A DNA stretch of 64,000 nucleotides from Sphingobium subterraneum (GTDB lineage: Bacteria > Pseudomonadota > Alphaproteobacteria > Sphingomonadales > Sphingomonadaceae). The notes beneath the pieces were generated by a model. That model did no database searches and was not told the origin of the DNA. It was given only the letters and a program-made list of their open reading frames with translations. The stretch is taken from contig NZ_JACIJP010000001.1 in the NCBI RefSeq assembly GCF_014199435.1, positions 682,001-746,000 of the forward strand, written 5' to 3'. Positions 50,035 to 58,769 of the stretch are shown here, one piece after another; within the stretch, counting starts at the first letter, position 1, and every line of letters starts with the position of its first letter. A program made the translations under genes and the position numbers.

Positions 50035-50961
50035 TTAATCGGTAAGTGGGTCGTCCAGCGCGTGTACGCGTTCCCGCTTGTCGGCCATGTCCAGCACCAT
50101 CGCGCGGAACCGGCGCCCTGCGGCTGACAGCGGCCGCTCGCGTGAGTTGCTGACGGTCCAGCTGTAGGACATATGCTTGATGGGCGAGCAGACGAACCGC
50201 CCGCTCTTCGCCAGTCCCCCGATCGCGCTTGACGGCAACGCCGTATAGCCAAGGCCGTCCCCGACAAGATCGACGAGCAGCGGGATCGAATTGACGTTCA
50301 TGATCACGTCGAGCGAAAGGTTGAGCCGCTGTGCCGCATGATCGACAAGCAGCCGCATGCTGTTGGGCGGGCTGGTCAAAATGAGCGGCAGGGTAGACAA
50401 TGTCTTCATATCGATCTGCTGCCCGGTCAGCTGCGATCCCGCCGCCCCCATGGCATAGACCTGATCCCGCTGAAACGGGTAGGATTCCAGAACCGTTTCG
50501 GGCTCCAGAATGCCGAATACGGCCACATCGACATGGCCGCTCAACAACCATTCGCGCAGTTCGATGCTGGTACTCACCCGGATGGTCAGTTCGACATCCG
50601 GATGGGCTTTACGATATTCGGCCAACAGGCGCGTCCCTATCACCTGCATCGACGGCGGAAGGCCGATGGCAAGTTCGCCGCGGGGAATATCGGCCTTGGC
50701 GACAAGTTCGTCGCGCGTCTGGCGAAATTGGCGCAGCAACGAGTCCACGCGCTGCGAGAGGATTTCCCCAGCGGGTGTCAGCTGAACGCCACGGCCGCTC
50801 CGTTCGAACAGGGTCACGCCAAGGTCGGACTCCAGTTGCTGAACATGGCGGCTAAGCGCCGACTGGGCAATGTGGAGATGTGCTGCGGCACGGTTGAAGC
50901 CGCCGTGATGCGTGACTTGCTGGAAGATCTCCAGATGTCGCATGCTCAAGCCGACTCTCAT
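50035..50961 (-). CDS. LysR-family transcriptional regulator
   Basis: The 308-residue LysR protein has 'MRHLEIFQQVTHHGGFNRAAAHLHIAQSALSRHVQQLESDLGVTLFERSGRGVQLTPAGEIL' and an effector domain beginning 'GELAIGLPPSMQVIGTRLLAEYRKAHPDVELTIRVSTSIELREWLLSGHVDVAVFG', close to the NAC/Cbl-like group. AGGA precedes the ATG. It is divergent from the MFS transporter at 51162, with 200 bases between, so control of that gene is likely. Confidence 0.93.
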   Translation of the reverse strand: MRVGLSMRHLEIFQQVTHHGGFNRAAAHLHIAQSALSRHVQQLESDLGVTLFERSGRGVQLTPAGEILSQRVDSLLRQFRQTRDELVAKADIPRGELAIGLPPSMQVIGTRLLAEYRKAHPDVELTIRVSTSIELREWLLSGHVDVAVFGILEPETVLESYPFQRDQVYAMGAAGSQLTGQQIDMKTLSTLPLILTSPPNSMRLLVDHAAQRLNLSLDVIMNVNSIPLLVDLVGDGLGYTALPSSAIGGLAKSGRFVCSPIKHMSYSWTVSNSRERPLSAAGRRFRAMVLDMADKRERVHALDDPLTD

Positions 50962-51161
50962 CTCAAATCCTACTCATTTTCGGAAACTGATCCAGATCTA
51001 GCATGGTCGAACCGGCTTGTCATGCCGCATCACGATCGCTTCAATCCTGCTTTTTCCATTGTATCACCGCGTGATGCTGGCACAGTTGCCGGAGCGACAG
51101 CGTGCGTTTCCGGATCGGCGCGAACGACTGATCGGACATAAAACAAACAGAGGGGATGAAC

Positions 51162-52427
51162 ATGACGGCTCAGAGCAGCAGTTCCGCATATCCGGCGTTC
51201 GGGAAGGATCCGCGCTGGGTTACACTGGCGGGCTGCTTCCTGTGCTACGGGTTCGACGCCGTGGATTTCATGGTACTCGCGCTCGCCCTTCCCGCCATCG
51301 TCAGCGACTTCGGCCTGACCCTTGGCGAGGCGGGGTTGATTGGCACGGCGGGCATGATCGGCGTTGGGCTGAGCAGCATGCTGTTGGGCTGGTATGCGGA
51401 CAATCATGGCCGTCGCCCCGCACTGATCGCCAGTGTGCTCATCTTTGCGCTGTTCACCGTGGCGATCGCGTTCGCGCGTGGCTGGTGGGACATGATGATC
51501 CTGCGCCTGCTGGCGGGCCTCGGCCTGGGCGGCGTGTGGGGCGTCGTCTCCGCGTTTATCAACGAGACCTGGCCCCGCCAGTCCCGCGGGCGCGCCAGCG
51601 CGTTTGTGCTCAGCGCATGGCCTGTCGGTTTCATTCTCGCGGCGCTCCTCGCCCATCTGCTGCTTCCCGCCCATGGCTGGCGAGGGCTGTTCCTGTCGGG
51701 TGGGCTCGCACTGGTCGCGGCCATTTTCGTCCTGGTTTTCGTGCCGGAATCGGCGGTCTGGCGGGAGGAAAAGGCCAGACGCCAGAGTGCGCTGGGCAAT
51801 CGTCCGGTGCCCCTGCAGGAGATCTTCACGGACGGCCGCTGGCGGCGCACCCTGCTCGCCACAGCGATCGCGGCGTGCGCGTTGACCGGCTATTGGGGAA
51901 CGAACACCTGGCTGCCGACCTACCTCGTCAAGGAGCGCGGGCTGGATCCGTCCGCGATGACGACATTCCTCATCGTCATGAATATCGGCATGTTCGTGGG
52001 TTACCAGATCTTCGGGTTTGTCGCCGATCGGATCGGTGCGAAGGCGACCATCCTGCTCTGCTTCGCCGCGACGACGGTGCTTCTGCCAATCTACGCCATG
52101 ATCCGCGATTTAACGCTGCTGCTGTGGTTCGGCCCAGTCGTCGCGCTGTTCTTCGCCTATTTCGGGATCTTCGGGACCTATTTTTCGGCGCTGTTTCCCG
52201 CGCATATCCGTTCCACCGGGGCGGGGTTCTGCTTCAATATCGGCAGGGGCGTTTCGGCCTTTGCGCCCTATGCCCTGGGCGAAATCGCGACATCGTTCAG
52301 CCTGTCGGTCAGTATCGCCCTGTGCGGCGTGTTCTTCCTGCTCGCCGGACTTCTGATGACGCTGATGCCGAACATGGCGACGGAAGATGGGCACGTCCAG
52401 CCAACCGGCGTCCCCGCGACCAGCTGA
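51162..52427 (+). CDS. MFS transporter, aromatic-acid:H+ symporter type
   Basis: The 421-residue protein has about 12 membrane segments and belongs to the major facilitator superfamily, AAHS-like group. 'CYGFDAVDFMVLALALPAIVSDFGLT' carries the TM1 Asp motif of aromatic-acid carriers, and 'LGWYADNHGRRPALIASVLIFALF' is the loop 2-3 signature. The second ATG at 51162 has AGGGG at good spacing; the first at 51156 touches it. It is divergent from a LysR gene and convergent with an aldehyde dehydrogenase gene, with a strong terminator between. Likely an inner-membrane importer of an organic acid. Confidence 0.92.
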   Translation: MTAQSSSSAYPAFGKDPRWVTLAGCFLCYGFDAVDFMVLALALPAIVSDFGLTLGEAGLIGTAGMIGVGLSSMLLGWYADNHGRRPALIASVLIFALFTVAIAFARGWWDMMILRLLAGLGLGGVWGVVSAFINETWPRQSRGRASAFVLSAWPVGFILAALLAHLLLPAHGWRGLFLSGGLALVAAIFVLVFVPESAVWREEKARRQSALGNRPVPLQEIFTDGRWRRTLLATAIAACALTGYWGTNTWLPTYLVKERGLDPSAMTTFLIVMNIGMFVGYQIFGFVADRIGAKATILLCFAATTVLLPIYAMIRDLTLLLWFGPVVALFFAYFGIFGTYFSALFPAHIRSTGAGFCFNIGRGVSAFAPYALGEIATSFSLSVSIALCGVFFLLAGLLMTLMPNMATEDGHVQPTGVPATS

Positions 52428-52437
52428 CCGGCGGGCA

Positions 52438-52474
52438 AAAAAAGAGGGAGGCGTTACCGCACTCCCTCTTTTTT
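52438..52474. terminator. Bidirectional rho-independent terminator
   Basis: AAAAAAGAGGGAG (52438-52450) and CTCCCTCTTTTTT (52462-52474) pair perfectly around an 11-base loop. The A-run and T-run make it usable on both strands. It lies between the convergent MFS and aldehyde dehydrogenase genes. Confidence 0.93.
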
Positions 52475-52493
52475 GTTCCGACCGCGCGGTGGA

Positions 52494-53978
52494 TCAGTCG
52501 TTGTTGATGGTGACGGCCTTCTCGTAAAGGAAGCCCTCGACATGGTCGGCGCCGCCCTTCCACCCATAGCCGCTCAGCTTGCAGCCGCCGAACCCAACAG
52601 CGGGATCGACCATGCCATAGCAGTTTACCCACAGCTGGCCCGCCCGGATGCCGTGCATCATCCGCGTCGCGGTGCCGACGTCGCGTGTCCAGACCGCGCC
52701 GCCCAGACCATAATCGATGGTGTTGGCAAGCCGCAGCGCTTCTTCCCCGTCATCGAACGGGATGACTGACACGACCGGGCCGAAAATTTCCTCCTGCGCG
52801 ACCCGCATGTCGTTTGAGACATTGTCGAACACGGTCGGCTCGACGAAAAAGCCGTTGCTGAGTTCTCCCGACAGGCGCTTGCCGCCCGTCGCAATGGTGG
52901 CCCCCTCGAACGAACCGATGTCGACATATTCGAGAACGCGGCACATCTGCCGCTCGGAAATCAACGGGCCAAGCTTGGTTTCCGCATTGAGCGGATCGCC
53001 AACCTTCAGCCCCTTTGCAAACGCCGCCATGCGCGCCACGAATTCTTCGTGGATCGACCGCTGCACGAAAATGCGCGTGCCCGCGTAGCAGATCTGGCCG
53101 CTGTTGTTGAACACGCCCATCGATGCGCCAGGCACCGCTTTATCAAGATCCGCGTCCGCGAAAATGATGTCGGGCGACTTGCCGCCCAGCTCCAGGCTCA
53201 GCCGCTTGATGTTCCCAGTTGACGCCTTGATGATTTCCCGGCCCGTGATCGTCGATCCGGTAAAGGCGATGCGATCGACATCGAGATGCGCCGCCAGCGC
53301 CGCCCCCGCTTCCGCGCCGCGTCCCGTAACGACATTGACGACGCCCTTGGGCAGGCCCGCCTCCATCAGCAATTCGGCGACCCGCAGCACGGACAGGGAC
53401 GCTTCCTCGGCGGGTTTGAGCACGACCGTGCATCCGGTCGCGAGCGCGCCGCCGATCGTCCAGAACGCGCCGACCATCGGGCTATTCCACGGGATGATGC
53501 CGCCGATGACGCCCAATGGTGCCTTGAGCGTCATCGTCGTGAAGCTGCCGGGCAGGGAATTGGGGATCGTCTGGCCGCTCCAGCTCATCGCCTGGGACGC
53601 GAAATATTCGATCATCTTGAGTACGAAATTCTTGACGCCGGTCGAACGGGACACGGGCGCGCCCATGTCATATGTTTCGAGCAGGGTCAGCTCGTCACCA
53701 TGGCGCTCCATCACCTCATAGATCCGCATGATGAGCCTGTGCCGCTCGCTCGGCGTGAAGCGGCTCCACGGCCCCTCGAACGCGCGCCGGGCGGCCGCAA
53801 CGGCGAGATTGATCTCCGCCTGACCGCCCCGGTCGAGCGTCGCGATGACCTCGCCCGTCGCAGGGTTGAGCGTTTCGATCCCGTCCCCGGCGACCGATGC
53901 CACCCACGCGCCATCGATGAAATGCGTCTTGCGGCTGTCAGCAAGAAAAGGAAGGGACACTACCAAGCTCGTGCTCAC
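52494..53978 (-). CDS. NAD(P)-dependent aldehyde dehydrogenase
   Basis: The 494-residue aldehyde dehydrogenase has the catalytic Glu in 'LSLELGGKSPDIIFADADLD' and the catalytic Cys in 'FNNSGQICYAGTRIFV'. 'GGIIPWNSPMVGAFW' and 'FTGSTITGREII' complete the active site. The start is a GTG at 53978 with AGGAA upstream. It is of the betaine-aldehyde/phenylacetaldehyde-like group ('GGKSP'), distinct from the two 'GGND' enzymes at 6066 and 60565. It is followed upstream by the DapA-like aldolase, which would release an aldehyde it could oxidise. Confidence 0.93.
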   Translation of the reverse strand: MSTSLVVSLPFLADSRKTHFIDGAWVASVAGDGIETLNPATGEVIATLDRGGQAEINLAVAAARRAFEGPWSRFTPSERHRLIMRIYEVMERHGDELTLLETYDMGAPVSRSTGVKNFVLKMIEYFASQAMSWSGQTIPNSLPGSFTTMTLKAPLGVIGGIIPWNSPMVGAFWTIGGALATGCTVVLKPAEEASLSVLRVAELLMEAGLPKGVVNVVTGRGAEAGAALAAHLDVDRIAFTGSTITGREIIKASTGNIKRLSLELGGKSPDIIFADADLDKAVPGASMGVFNNSGQICYAGTRIFVQRSIHEEFVARMAAFAKGLKVGDPLNAETKLGPLISERQMCRVLEYVDIGSFEGATIATGGKRLSGELSNGFFVEPTVFDNVSNDMRVAQEEIFGPVVSVIPFDDGEEALRLANTIDYGLGGAVWTRDVGTATRMMHGIRAGQLWVNCYGMVDPAVGFGGCKLSGYGWKGGADHVEGFLYEKAVTINND

Positions 53979-54057
53979 GATCGAAATTCCTGTTGTTTGT
54001 CAGCTACCGGGACTGGCCAGTCCCACCCCGCCCACGGCTCACGCCATAGCCCTTAAG

Positions 54058-55083
54058 TCAGGCCGCGATGTCCTGCCCGCCCGTCATCGTCGCGATGCCG
54101 CATTCGTCGAACCGCGCCTTCACATAGGCCTTGTCCTCGTCGGTTAGCTCGCCCTGCGGATAGACGACGTGGCCGCCGACTAGCCCCTGCAACTCGAACC
54201 AGTATTTGGAGATCGACGCGAACTTGTAGCCGGTCAGGTGATGCACACAGTCGTGAAACGCCGCGCGGACGGGAGCCATCGAGTCATTGACCCGCTTCGC
54301 TTCCTCCAGCCGCCCTTCATCGACCAGGCGCACATAATCGTTCATCGGCTGCCACGCACGCGTCTGCATCAGCATCGGCACACCCGAAGAGATAAACGCG
54401 CGCTGGCCGAATTGCGTATAGTTGCGGAAAAACACGTCCTCGTTGGGGTCCGACACCACGATCCGGTCCGCGCACAGCTTCACGGTCTCGCCATAATGGC
54501 CCTTGTCGTTGCTGCCATACATGCCGTCGACGACATTCTTGAGCCCCACCACATTGGGCAGATCGGCGATGCGCGAGAGCGTCGCCGGGGTCATCGAATA
54601 GCCCTGCATCGCCATCTGGTTGAGGACGATGACGGGGATGTCGACCCGCTCGCAAATATATTCGAAGAACCGCACGACCGTGTCCTCGGACGGGGCCGAG
54701 CCCAGCATACCCGTGAACAGCCGGGGTGCCGACAGGCCGATGCAGTCCGCGCCCATCTCATCGGCGAACACCGCCAGCTCCAGCGCGTCCTCGATCACAT
54801 CATCCATGATCGCGCAGATCGCGATATGGCTGGCGGTGCTTTCCGCCTGCGTGATTTCATAAAGCTGCTTGCGCTGCGCGGTCGAAATGCCGAGCTGTTC
54901 GCTCTGGAACCCGGCGACCCACTGGCCCTTGATGCCCAGCACGTCGCGCCAGTAGCGCAGGTTGGACACGAAACCCGCCTTATCGACCTGGCCATCCGCC
55001 GTGTAGGGCACCGGCGCCGCGCCGAAAATGCCGCGCAGGCGTTCCTGTCCCCAAGCTTTTGCATCATGCTTCGAGCGTTTCAT
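54058..55083 (-). CDS. DapA-family aldolase/lyase with altered active site
   Basis: The 341-residue TIM-barrel belongs to the dihydrodipicolinate synthase/N-acetylneuraminate lyase family. The Schiff-base Lys is in 'PNVVGLKNVVDGMYG'. Two usual motifs differ: the GTTGE loop reads 'GFQSEQL', and the strand that normally ends in a catalytic Tyr (as 'YNxP') reads 'VIVLNQMAMQGYSMTP'. Its natural reaction is therefore unclear; hydratase-aldolases of aromatic side-chain breakdown belong to the same family. GGAGG lies six bases before the ATG at 55083; a longer frame begins at 55107. It is next to the aldehyde dehydrogenase at 52494. Confidence 0.85.
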   Translation of the reverse strand: MKRSKHDAKAWGQERLRGIFGAAPVPYTADGQVDKAGFVSNLRYWRDVLGIKGQWVAGFQSEQLGISTAQRKQLYEITQAESTASHIAICAIMDDVIEDALELAVFADEMGADCIGLSAPRLFTGMLGSAPSEDTVVRFFEYICERVDIPVIVLNQMAMQGYSMTPATLSRIADLPNVVGLKNVVDGMYGSNDKGHYGETVKLCADRIVVSDPNEDVFFRNYTQFGQRAFISSGVPMLMQTRAWQPMNDYVRLVDEGRLEEAKRVNDSMAPVRAAFHDCVHHLTGYKFASISKYWFELQGLVGGHVVYPQGELTDEDKAYVKARFDECGIATMTGGQDIAA

Positions 55084-55164
55084 ATATTCCTCCTTCGCCT
55101 CGGGCACCGGATTTTCTGCCGCGCCCTCCCCTTTGGGGTCAAAAAGATCGCTTCGTGCTGCCGG

Positions 55165-56370
55165 TCAGAGCGGCATGAGCGGCGAGACCGACCGCTTGAA
55201 GCCAAGCGCGCTTTCCGCGATCCGCAGGCGGTTCGTCGTTGGGAACGAGACGTGGAACTGCACGAAGGAATCGCGCGCATATTTCTCGATCGGCATGCCG
55301 GAGATCACGCCCGCCCCGCCGAACAATTCCATGCCCCGCACGATCACCTTCTGCACCGCCTCGCCGACATTCATGGCCGCCTGAAGCTCGATCAGGCGGG
55401 GATCAATGCCGTTTTCCTCAGCCTCCGGATGGTCCTTCGCCCACGCCGCCTTCCAGATCAGCAGGCGCGCCGCCTCGATGGCGGTCGACATATCCGCAAG
55501 CGCCATGCCGGTTGCCTGATGCTTGACGAGCAGCTTGCCGCCGGTTGACCGCTCCTGCACGAACTTGAGCGTTTCGTCATAGGCCGCACGCGCCAGCCCC
55601 AGCGACATAGCCGCAATCGTGCCGACCGTCCCGACGTCATGGCGCCCCGGCTGACCGGGCGGCAGGATGCGCCCCTTGGGCACACGCACATTGTCGAAAA
55701 AGATCTCCGCATTGTCGCCGACGCGCCGCCCCATTTTCGACATCGGATGGCGCACCAGCCCCTCGGAATCTCCTTCGACCAGAAACGCCTGCGGGCCGGT
55801 TTCGGTATGCGCGAGCACCATCAGCAGCTTGGCCGTGTAGCCGATCGTCTGATAGTTCTTTGCCCCGTTGATGATCCATGTGCCGTCGGGCTGCTCGACC
55901 GCCGTAGTGCGAAACTTGGCATTGGACGGGGTATCCACCAGATAGTCGTACGACAGGTCCGTGTCCGGCTCATGCGCGGCAACCGTCATATGATAGAGAT
56001 CGTCTTCCAGAAACTTGGGAAGGAAATAATCCTTCTGTTCCTGCGTCATGCGCAGGTCGATCCAGTCGCGCGCACGCCGCGCCGTCAGCATGAAATAATA
56101 GGCCGTGCCGATGTCACCCGCACCCAGCTCCTCCGCGATCAGGCAGGACGTCAGGTGATCGGAAATACCCGCGCCGCCATTCTCCTCCGACAGCACAAAG
56201 GTGCGGAAACCCAGCTGCGAACCCTGACGCAGGAGGTCGGTCGGAACGCGCTCTTCCCAGGTTGCCTTCTGATCGAGGATCAGCGCCGCAGGGGCGATCT
56301 CGTTCTGGGCGAAATCGCGTGCCATCTGCTGGAACGCCTTTTGTTCATCCGTCAGTCGAAAATCGAGCAT
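55165..56370 (-). CDS. Acyl-CoA dehydrogenase
   Basis: The 401-residue acyl-CoA dehydrogenase begins 'MLDFRLTDEQKAFQQMARDFAQNEIAP'. It has 'MTVAAHEPDTDLSYDYLVDTPSNAKFRTTAVEQPDGTWIINGAKNYQTIG' and the C-terminal 'GMELFGGAGVISGMPIEKYARDSFVQFHVSFPTTNRLRIAESALG'. The usual 'TEP..GSD' is changed to 'AHEPDTDLS', so substrate or FAD contacts may differ. I chose the ATG at 56370 with GGAG eight bases upstream. It lies between the DapA-like and SDR genes, all on the minus strand. Confidence 0.9.
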   Translation of the reverse strand: MLDFRLTDEQKAFQQMARDFAQNEIAPAALILDQKATWEERVPTDLLRQGSQLGFRTFVLSEENGGAGISDHLTSCLIAEELGAGDIGTAYYFMLTARRARDWIDLRMTQEQKDYFLPKFLEDDLYHMTVAAHEPDTDLSYDYLVDTPSNAKFRTTAVEQPDGTWIINGAKNYQTIGYTAKLLMVLAHTETGPQAFLVEGDSEGLVRHPMSKMGRRVGDNAEIFFDNVRVPKGRILPPGQPGRHDVGTVGTIAAMSLGLARAAYDETLKFVQERSTGGKLLVKHQATGMALADMSTAIEAARLLIWKAAWAKDHPEAEENGIDPRLIELQAAMNVGEAVQKVIVRGMELFGGAGVISGMPIEKYARDSFVQFHVSFPTTNRLRIAESALGFKRSVSPLMPL

Positions 56371-56418
56371 GCAAAAACTCCAACACAATCTCTAAAAAAG
56401 CCGTCAGGCCCGCAGCGC

Positions 56419-57198
56419 TCAGAGGGCGCTGTAGCCGCCATCAACATTGATCGACGCACCCGTGACGAACGAGGACGCGTCGGACAGCAGCCAAGCCGCC
56501 GCCTCCGCCATTTCGGACGGCTTGGCGACCCGGCCGATGGGGTGCTTGGCCGCGACAAAATTGCGCACATCATCATTGCCGTCGATCAGCTTGAGGAACA
56601 TCGGCGTTTCCGTGGCACCGGGCACCAGCACGTTGACGCGGATACCCTTGCCGCTCACCTCGGCGGCTGCGGCGCGCGTGATGCCGACCACACCATGCTT
56701 GGACGCGACATATTCGACCATATCGGGAAAGCCGGTGACCCCGGACACCGACGACGTATTGACGATCGATCCGCCGCCATTGTTCAGCATATGGCGAAGC
56801 TGGTGCTTAACGCACAGGAACACGCCGGTCAGGTTGACCGCAACCCCCTTTTCCCACTTATCCAAGGGGTACTCGTGCAGGGGCGCTATGCCCGTTTCCA
56901 GACCAGCGTTGTTGAACGCACCATGCAGGCCACCGAAGGTGGAAATCGCGAAGTCGACCATCGCGACAACCTCGTCCTCGCTGGTCACATCCGTGCGGAT
57001 GAAGGCCGCCTTGCCGCCGGATGCCTGGATCTCTGCCGCGATCTCCGCACCGGCCTTTTCGTTGAGATCGGCGATCACGACCTTCGCGCCGCGCTGCGCG
57101 CACAGCAACGCCGTCGCCTTGCCCATGCCGCCCGTACCACCGGTGACGATGATCACCCGATCCGTCATTCCAACCTTGTCAAAGCCTGCAGTGCCCAT
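56419..57198 (-). CDS. SDR-family oxidoreductase
   Basis: The 259-residue classical short-chain dehydrogenase has 'IIVTGGTGGMGKATALLCAQRGAKVVIADL', 'AFNNAGLETG' and an intact active site in 'IVNTSSVSGVTGFPDMVEYVASKHGVVG' (Ser, Tyr, Lys). The Asp after the second strand points to NAD rather than NADP. It ends 'FVTGASINVDGGYSAL'. I chose the ATG at 57198 with GGAGAGGA upstream; longer in-frame starts run into the next gene's tail. It is a probable alcohol or hydroxyacyl dehydrogenase. A hairpin separates it from the quinone oxidoreductase gene. Confidence 0.93.
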   Translation of the reverse strand: MGTAGFDKVGMTDRVIIVTGGTGGMGKATALLCAQRGAKVVIADLNEKAGAEIAAEIQASGGKAAFIRTDVTSEDEVVAMVDFAISTFGGLHGAFNNAGLETGIAPLHEYPLDKWEKGVAVNLTGVFLCVKHQLRHMLNNGGGSIVNTSSVSGVTGFPDMVEYVASKHGVVGITRAAAAEVSGKGIRVNVLVPGATETPMFLKLIDGNDDVRNFVAAKHPIGRVAKPSEMAEAAAWLLSDASSFVTGASINVDGGYSAL

Positions 57199-57277
57199 CG
57201 TCGTGTCCTCTCCATGTTCTTGTTCATTGCCGGCTGACCGCCGGTCTGGTCGTGTTCTTGGATGTGCAGGCTGGCTG

Positions 57278-57313
57278 GCCCTGCCCCCGCCTCGAAAACC
57301 GCGGGGACAGGGC
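57278..57313 (-). terminator. GC-rich hairpin after quinone oxidoreductase gene
   Basis: GCCCTGCCCCCGC (57278-57290) pairs with GCGGGGACAGGGC (57301-57313) with one mismatch, around a 10-base loop. It begins 17 bases past the minus-strand stop at 57330. TTTT lies in the loop on the minus strand, but no T-run follows, so termination strength is uncertain. Confidence 0.6.
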
Positions 57314-57329
57314 TCCAGGCCCGCCAGTA

Positions 57330-58349
57330 TCAGTCGACCGTCAGCACGATCTTGCCTTGGATATGCCCGCCAGCGGCGCGTTCGTGCGCCTTGGCCGCTT
57401 CCGAGAGTGGATAGGTGCTGTCGATGACAACACGGATCTTGCCTTCGCTCAGCAGCGGAGCGAGTTCGGCAAGCTGCGCGCCGCTCGAACGGACCTGAGC
57501 CGCCGACACCGCAATATTGCGCTTCTCTGCCTCCTCGGCGTCGGCAAAGCCCATCGGGTAGACCGGGAACAACGCCCCGCCATCCTTGATCGTCTTGAGG
57601 AAGCGACCGGTCTTCTCGCCGCCGACACAATCGACAACCAGATCCACATCGCGCACGACATCTTCCGGCGGCGTCTTCGTGTAGTCGTAGAACTCGTCCA
57701 CACCCAATTCCCGCAGCAGCGTCTCGTTTTTGCCGGACGCGGCAGCGAGGACGCGCGCGCCCTTCAGCTTGGCGACCTGGACCACGAAATGGCCCACACC
57801 ACCGGCTGCGCCATTGACAAGCACCGTCTTGCCCGCGAGCGGAACCGGCTCGTGCGTGTGCGGCTGCAGCGGGTTGGGCTCATTATGGCCCAGCGCCACC
57901 AGGAACTGCCATGCAGTGAGCAGCGACATCGGCGCGCCGGCGGCATGCACATGGTCGATGCCGGACGGCTTGCGGGCGAGATGCGCGACGGGCACGTTCA
58001 CATATTGGGCGGAAGCGCGGCTGTCGCCGAATACGCCCTCGGGAAAGCGGACCATCGAATAGACTTCGTCACCCACCGCGAAATCCGTGACGTCATCCGC
58101 AACCGCTTCGATCACGCCGGACACGTCCGTGCCAAGAATGAGCGGAAAATTGCCTTCCGGACGCCATTCGGGGGGAAGCGACTTGAACCCGTCGCGCAGA
58201 TACCAATCGGGCGGATTGATACCCACAGCGTGGACGCGCACAAGCACCTCACCCGCGCCCAGCTCGGGCACCGGAACGTCGCCATAGCCAATGACTTCAG
58301 GGCCACCAAACGCGTTCTGCAACGCTGCCTTCATCAATTTTGCGGGCAT
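57330..58349 (-). CDS. Zinc-less quinone oxidoreductase (MDR superfamily)
   Basis: The 339-residue NADPH-dependent medium-chain reductase has 'MKAALQNAFGGPEVIGYGDVPVPELGAGEVLVRVHAVGINPPDW', 'LILGTDVSGVIEAVADDVTDFAVGDEVY' and the cofactor loop 'VLVNGAAGGVGHFVVQVAKLKGARVLAAASG'. No zinc ligands are seen, which fits quinone/enone reductases. I prefer the ATG at 58349 (GGAG eight bases upstream) over 58355. It is transcribed from a TTGACA promoter with the same palindromic operator as the Baeyer-Villiger monooxygenase. It may reduce an enone to feed the monooxygenase, by inference. Confidence 0.9.
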   Translation of the reverse strand: MPAKLMKAALQNAFGGPEVIGYGDVPVPELGAGEVLVRVHAVGINPPDWYLRDGFKSLPPEWRPEGNFPLILGTDVSGVIEAVADDVTDFAVGDEVYSMVRFPEGVFGDSRASAQYVNVPVAHLARKPSGIDHVHAAGAPMSLLTAWQFLVALGHNEPNPLQPHTHEPVPLAGKTVLVNGAAGGVGHFVVQVAKLKGARVLAAASGKNETLLRELGVDEFYDYTKTPPEDVVRDVDLVVDCVGGEKTGRFLKTIKDGGALFPVYPMGFADAEEAEKRNIAVSAAQVRSSGAQLAELAPLLSEGKIRVVIDSTYPLSEAAKAHERAAGGHIQGKIVLTVD

Positions 58350-58399
58350 AATCATTTCTCCATAACTCGTGAGACTGCTCTCGATCAGAACGTAGGCGC

Positions 58400-58428
58400 G
58401 ATATATGGAGCACTGCTCCGTTTGTCAA
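58400..58428 (-). promoter_or_regulatory. Promoter with palindromic operator in spacer (quinone oxidoreductase gene)
   Basis: On the minus strand: TTGACA (58428-58423), a 17-base spacer, then TATATC (58405-58400). The spacer contains GGAGCA-G-TGCTCC (58407-58419 on the plus strand, central C). The predicted start of transcription is about 45 bases before the ATG at 58349. This matches the design at 47149-47177. Confidence 0.78.
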
Positions 58429-58769
58429 ACCAGAGCAGGCCGATAGGGCGCCTGCCCCTATAATCTCGCATGCCCACATACTGGTTCCCGTGACCGAACC
58501 GTCTCTTTTGCATCCACGCGCCGCTGTTTAGCACCGCGCCCGGACCGCCGTGCCAACATCTGTTTCGAACCAGACACTTAGGCCGGTCGCCACAAACCGC
58601 GACCCTGGCCAGCGCGCAGAAATATTTCTCAGACCCGGATAGTTATCGGCCAATCTCCAATATGGTCAATTGCAGAGCCAAGATGGGACCTATGCCAAGG
58701 TGAGATCGGTCGAGTGCATTCCGGCCGCCGTAAGAACGGAACGCGCCGGCTCGGCCAAAACGACCCGCC
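58429..58769. other. Intergenic region
   Basis: These 341 bases lie between the quinone oxidoreductase promoter and the end of the acyl-CoA ligase gene. No gene or strong hairpin was seen. Confidence 0.5.

Noticed and set aside
55639-57237. Long plus-strand open frame (532 codons) opposite acyl-CoA dehydrogenase and SDR genes
   Set aside because: Antisense shadow; the minus-strand genes have complete catalytic motifs.
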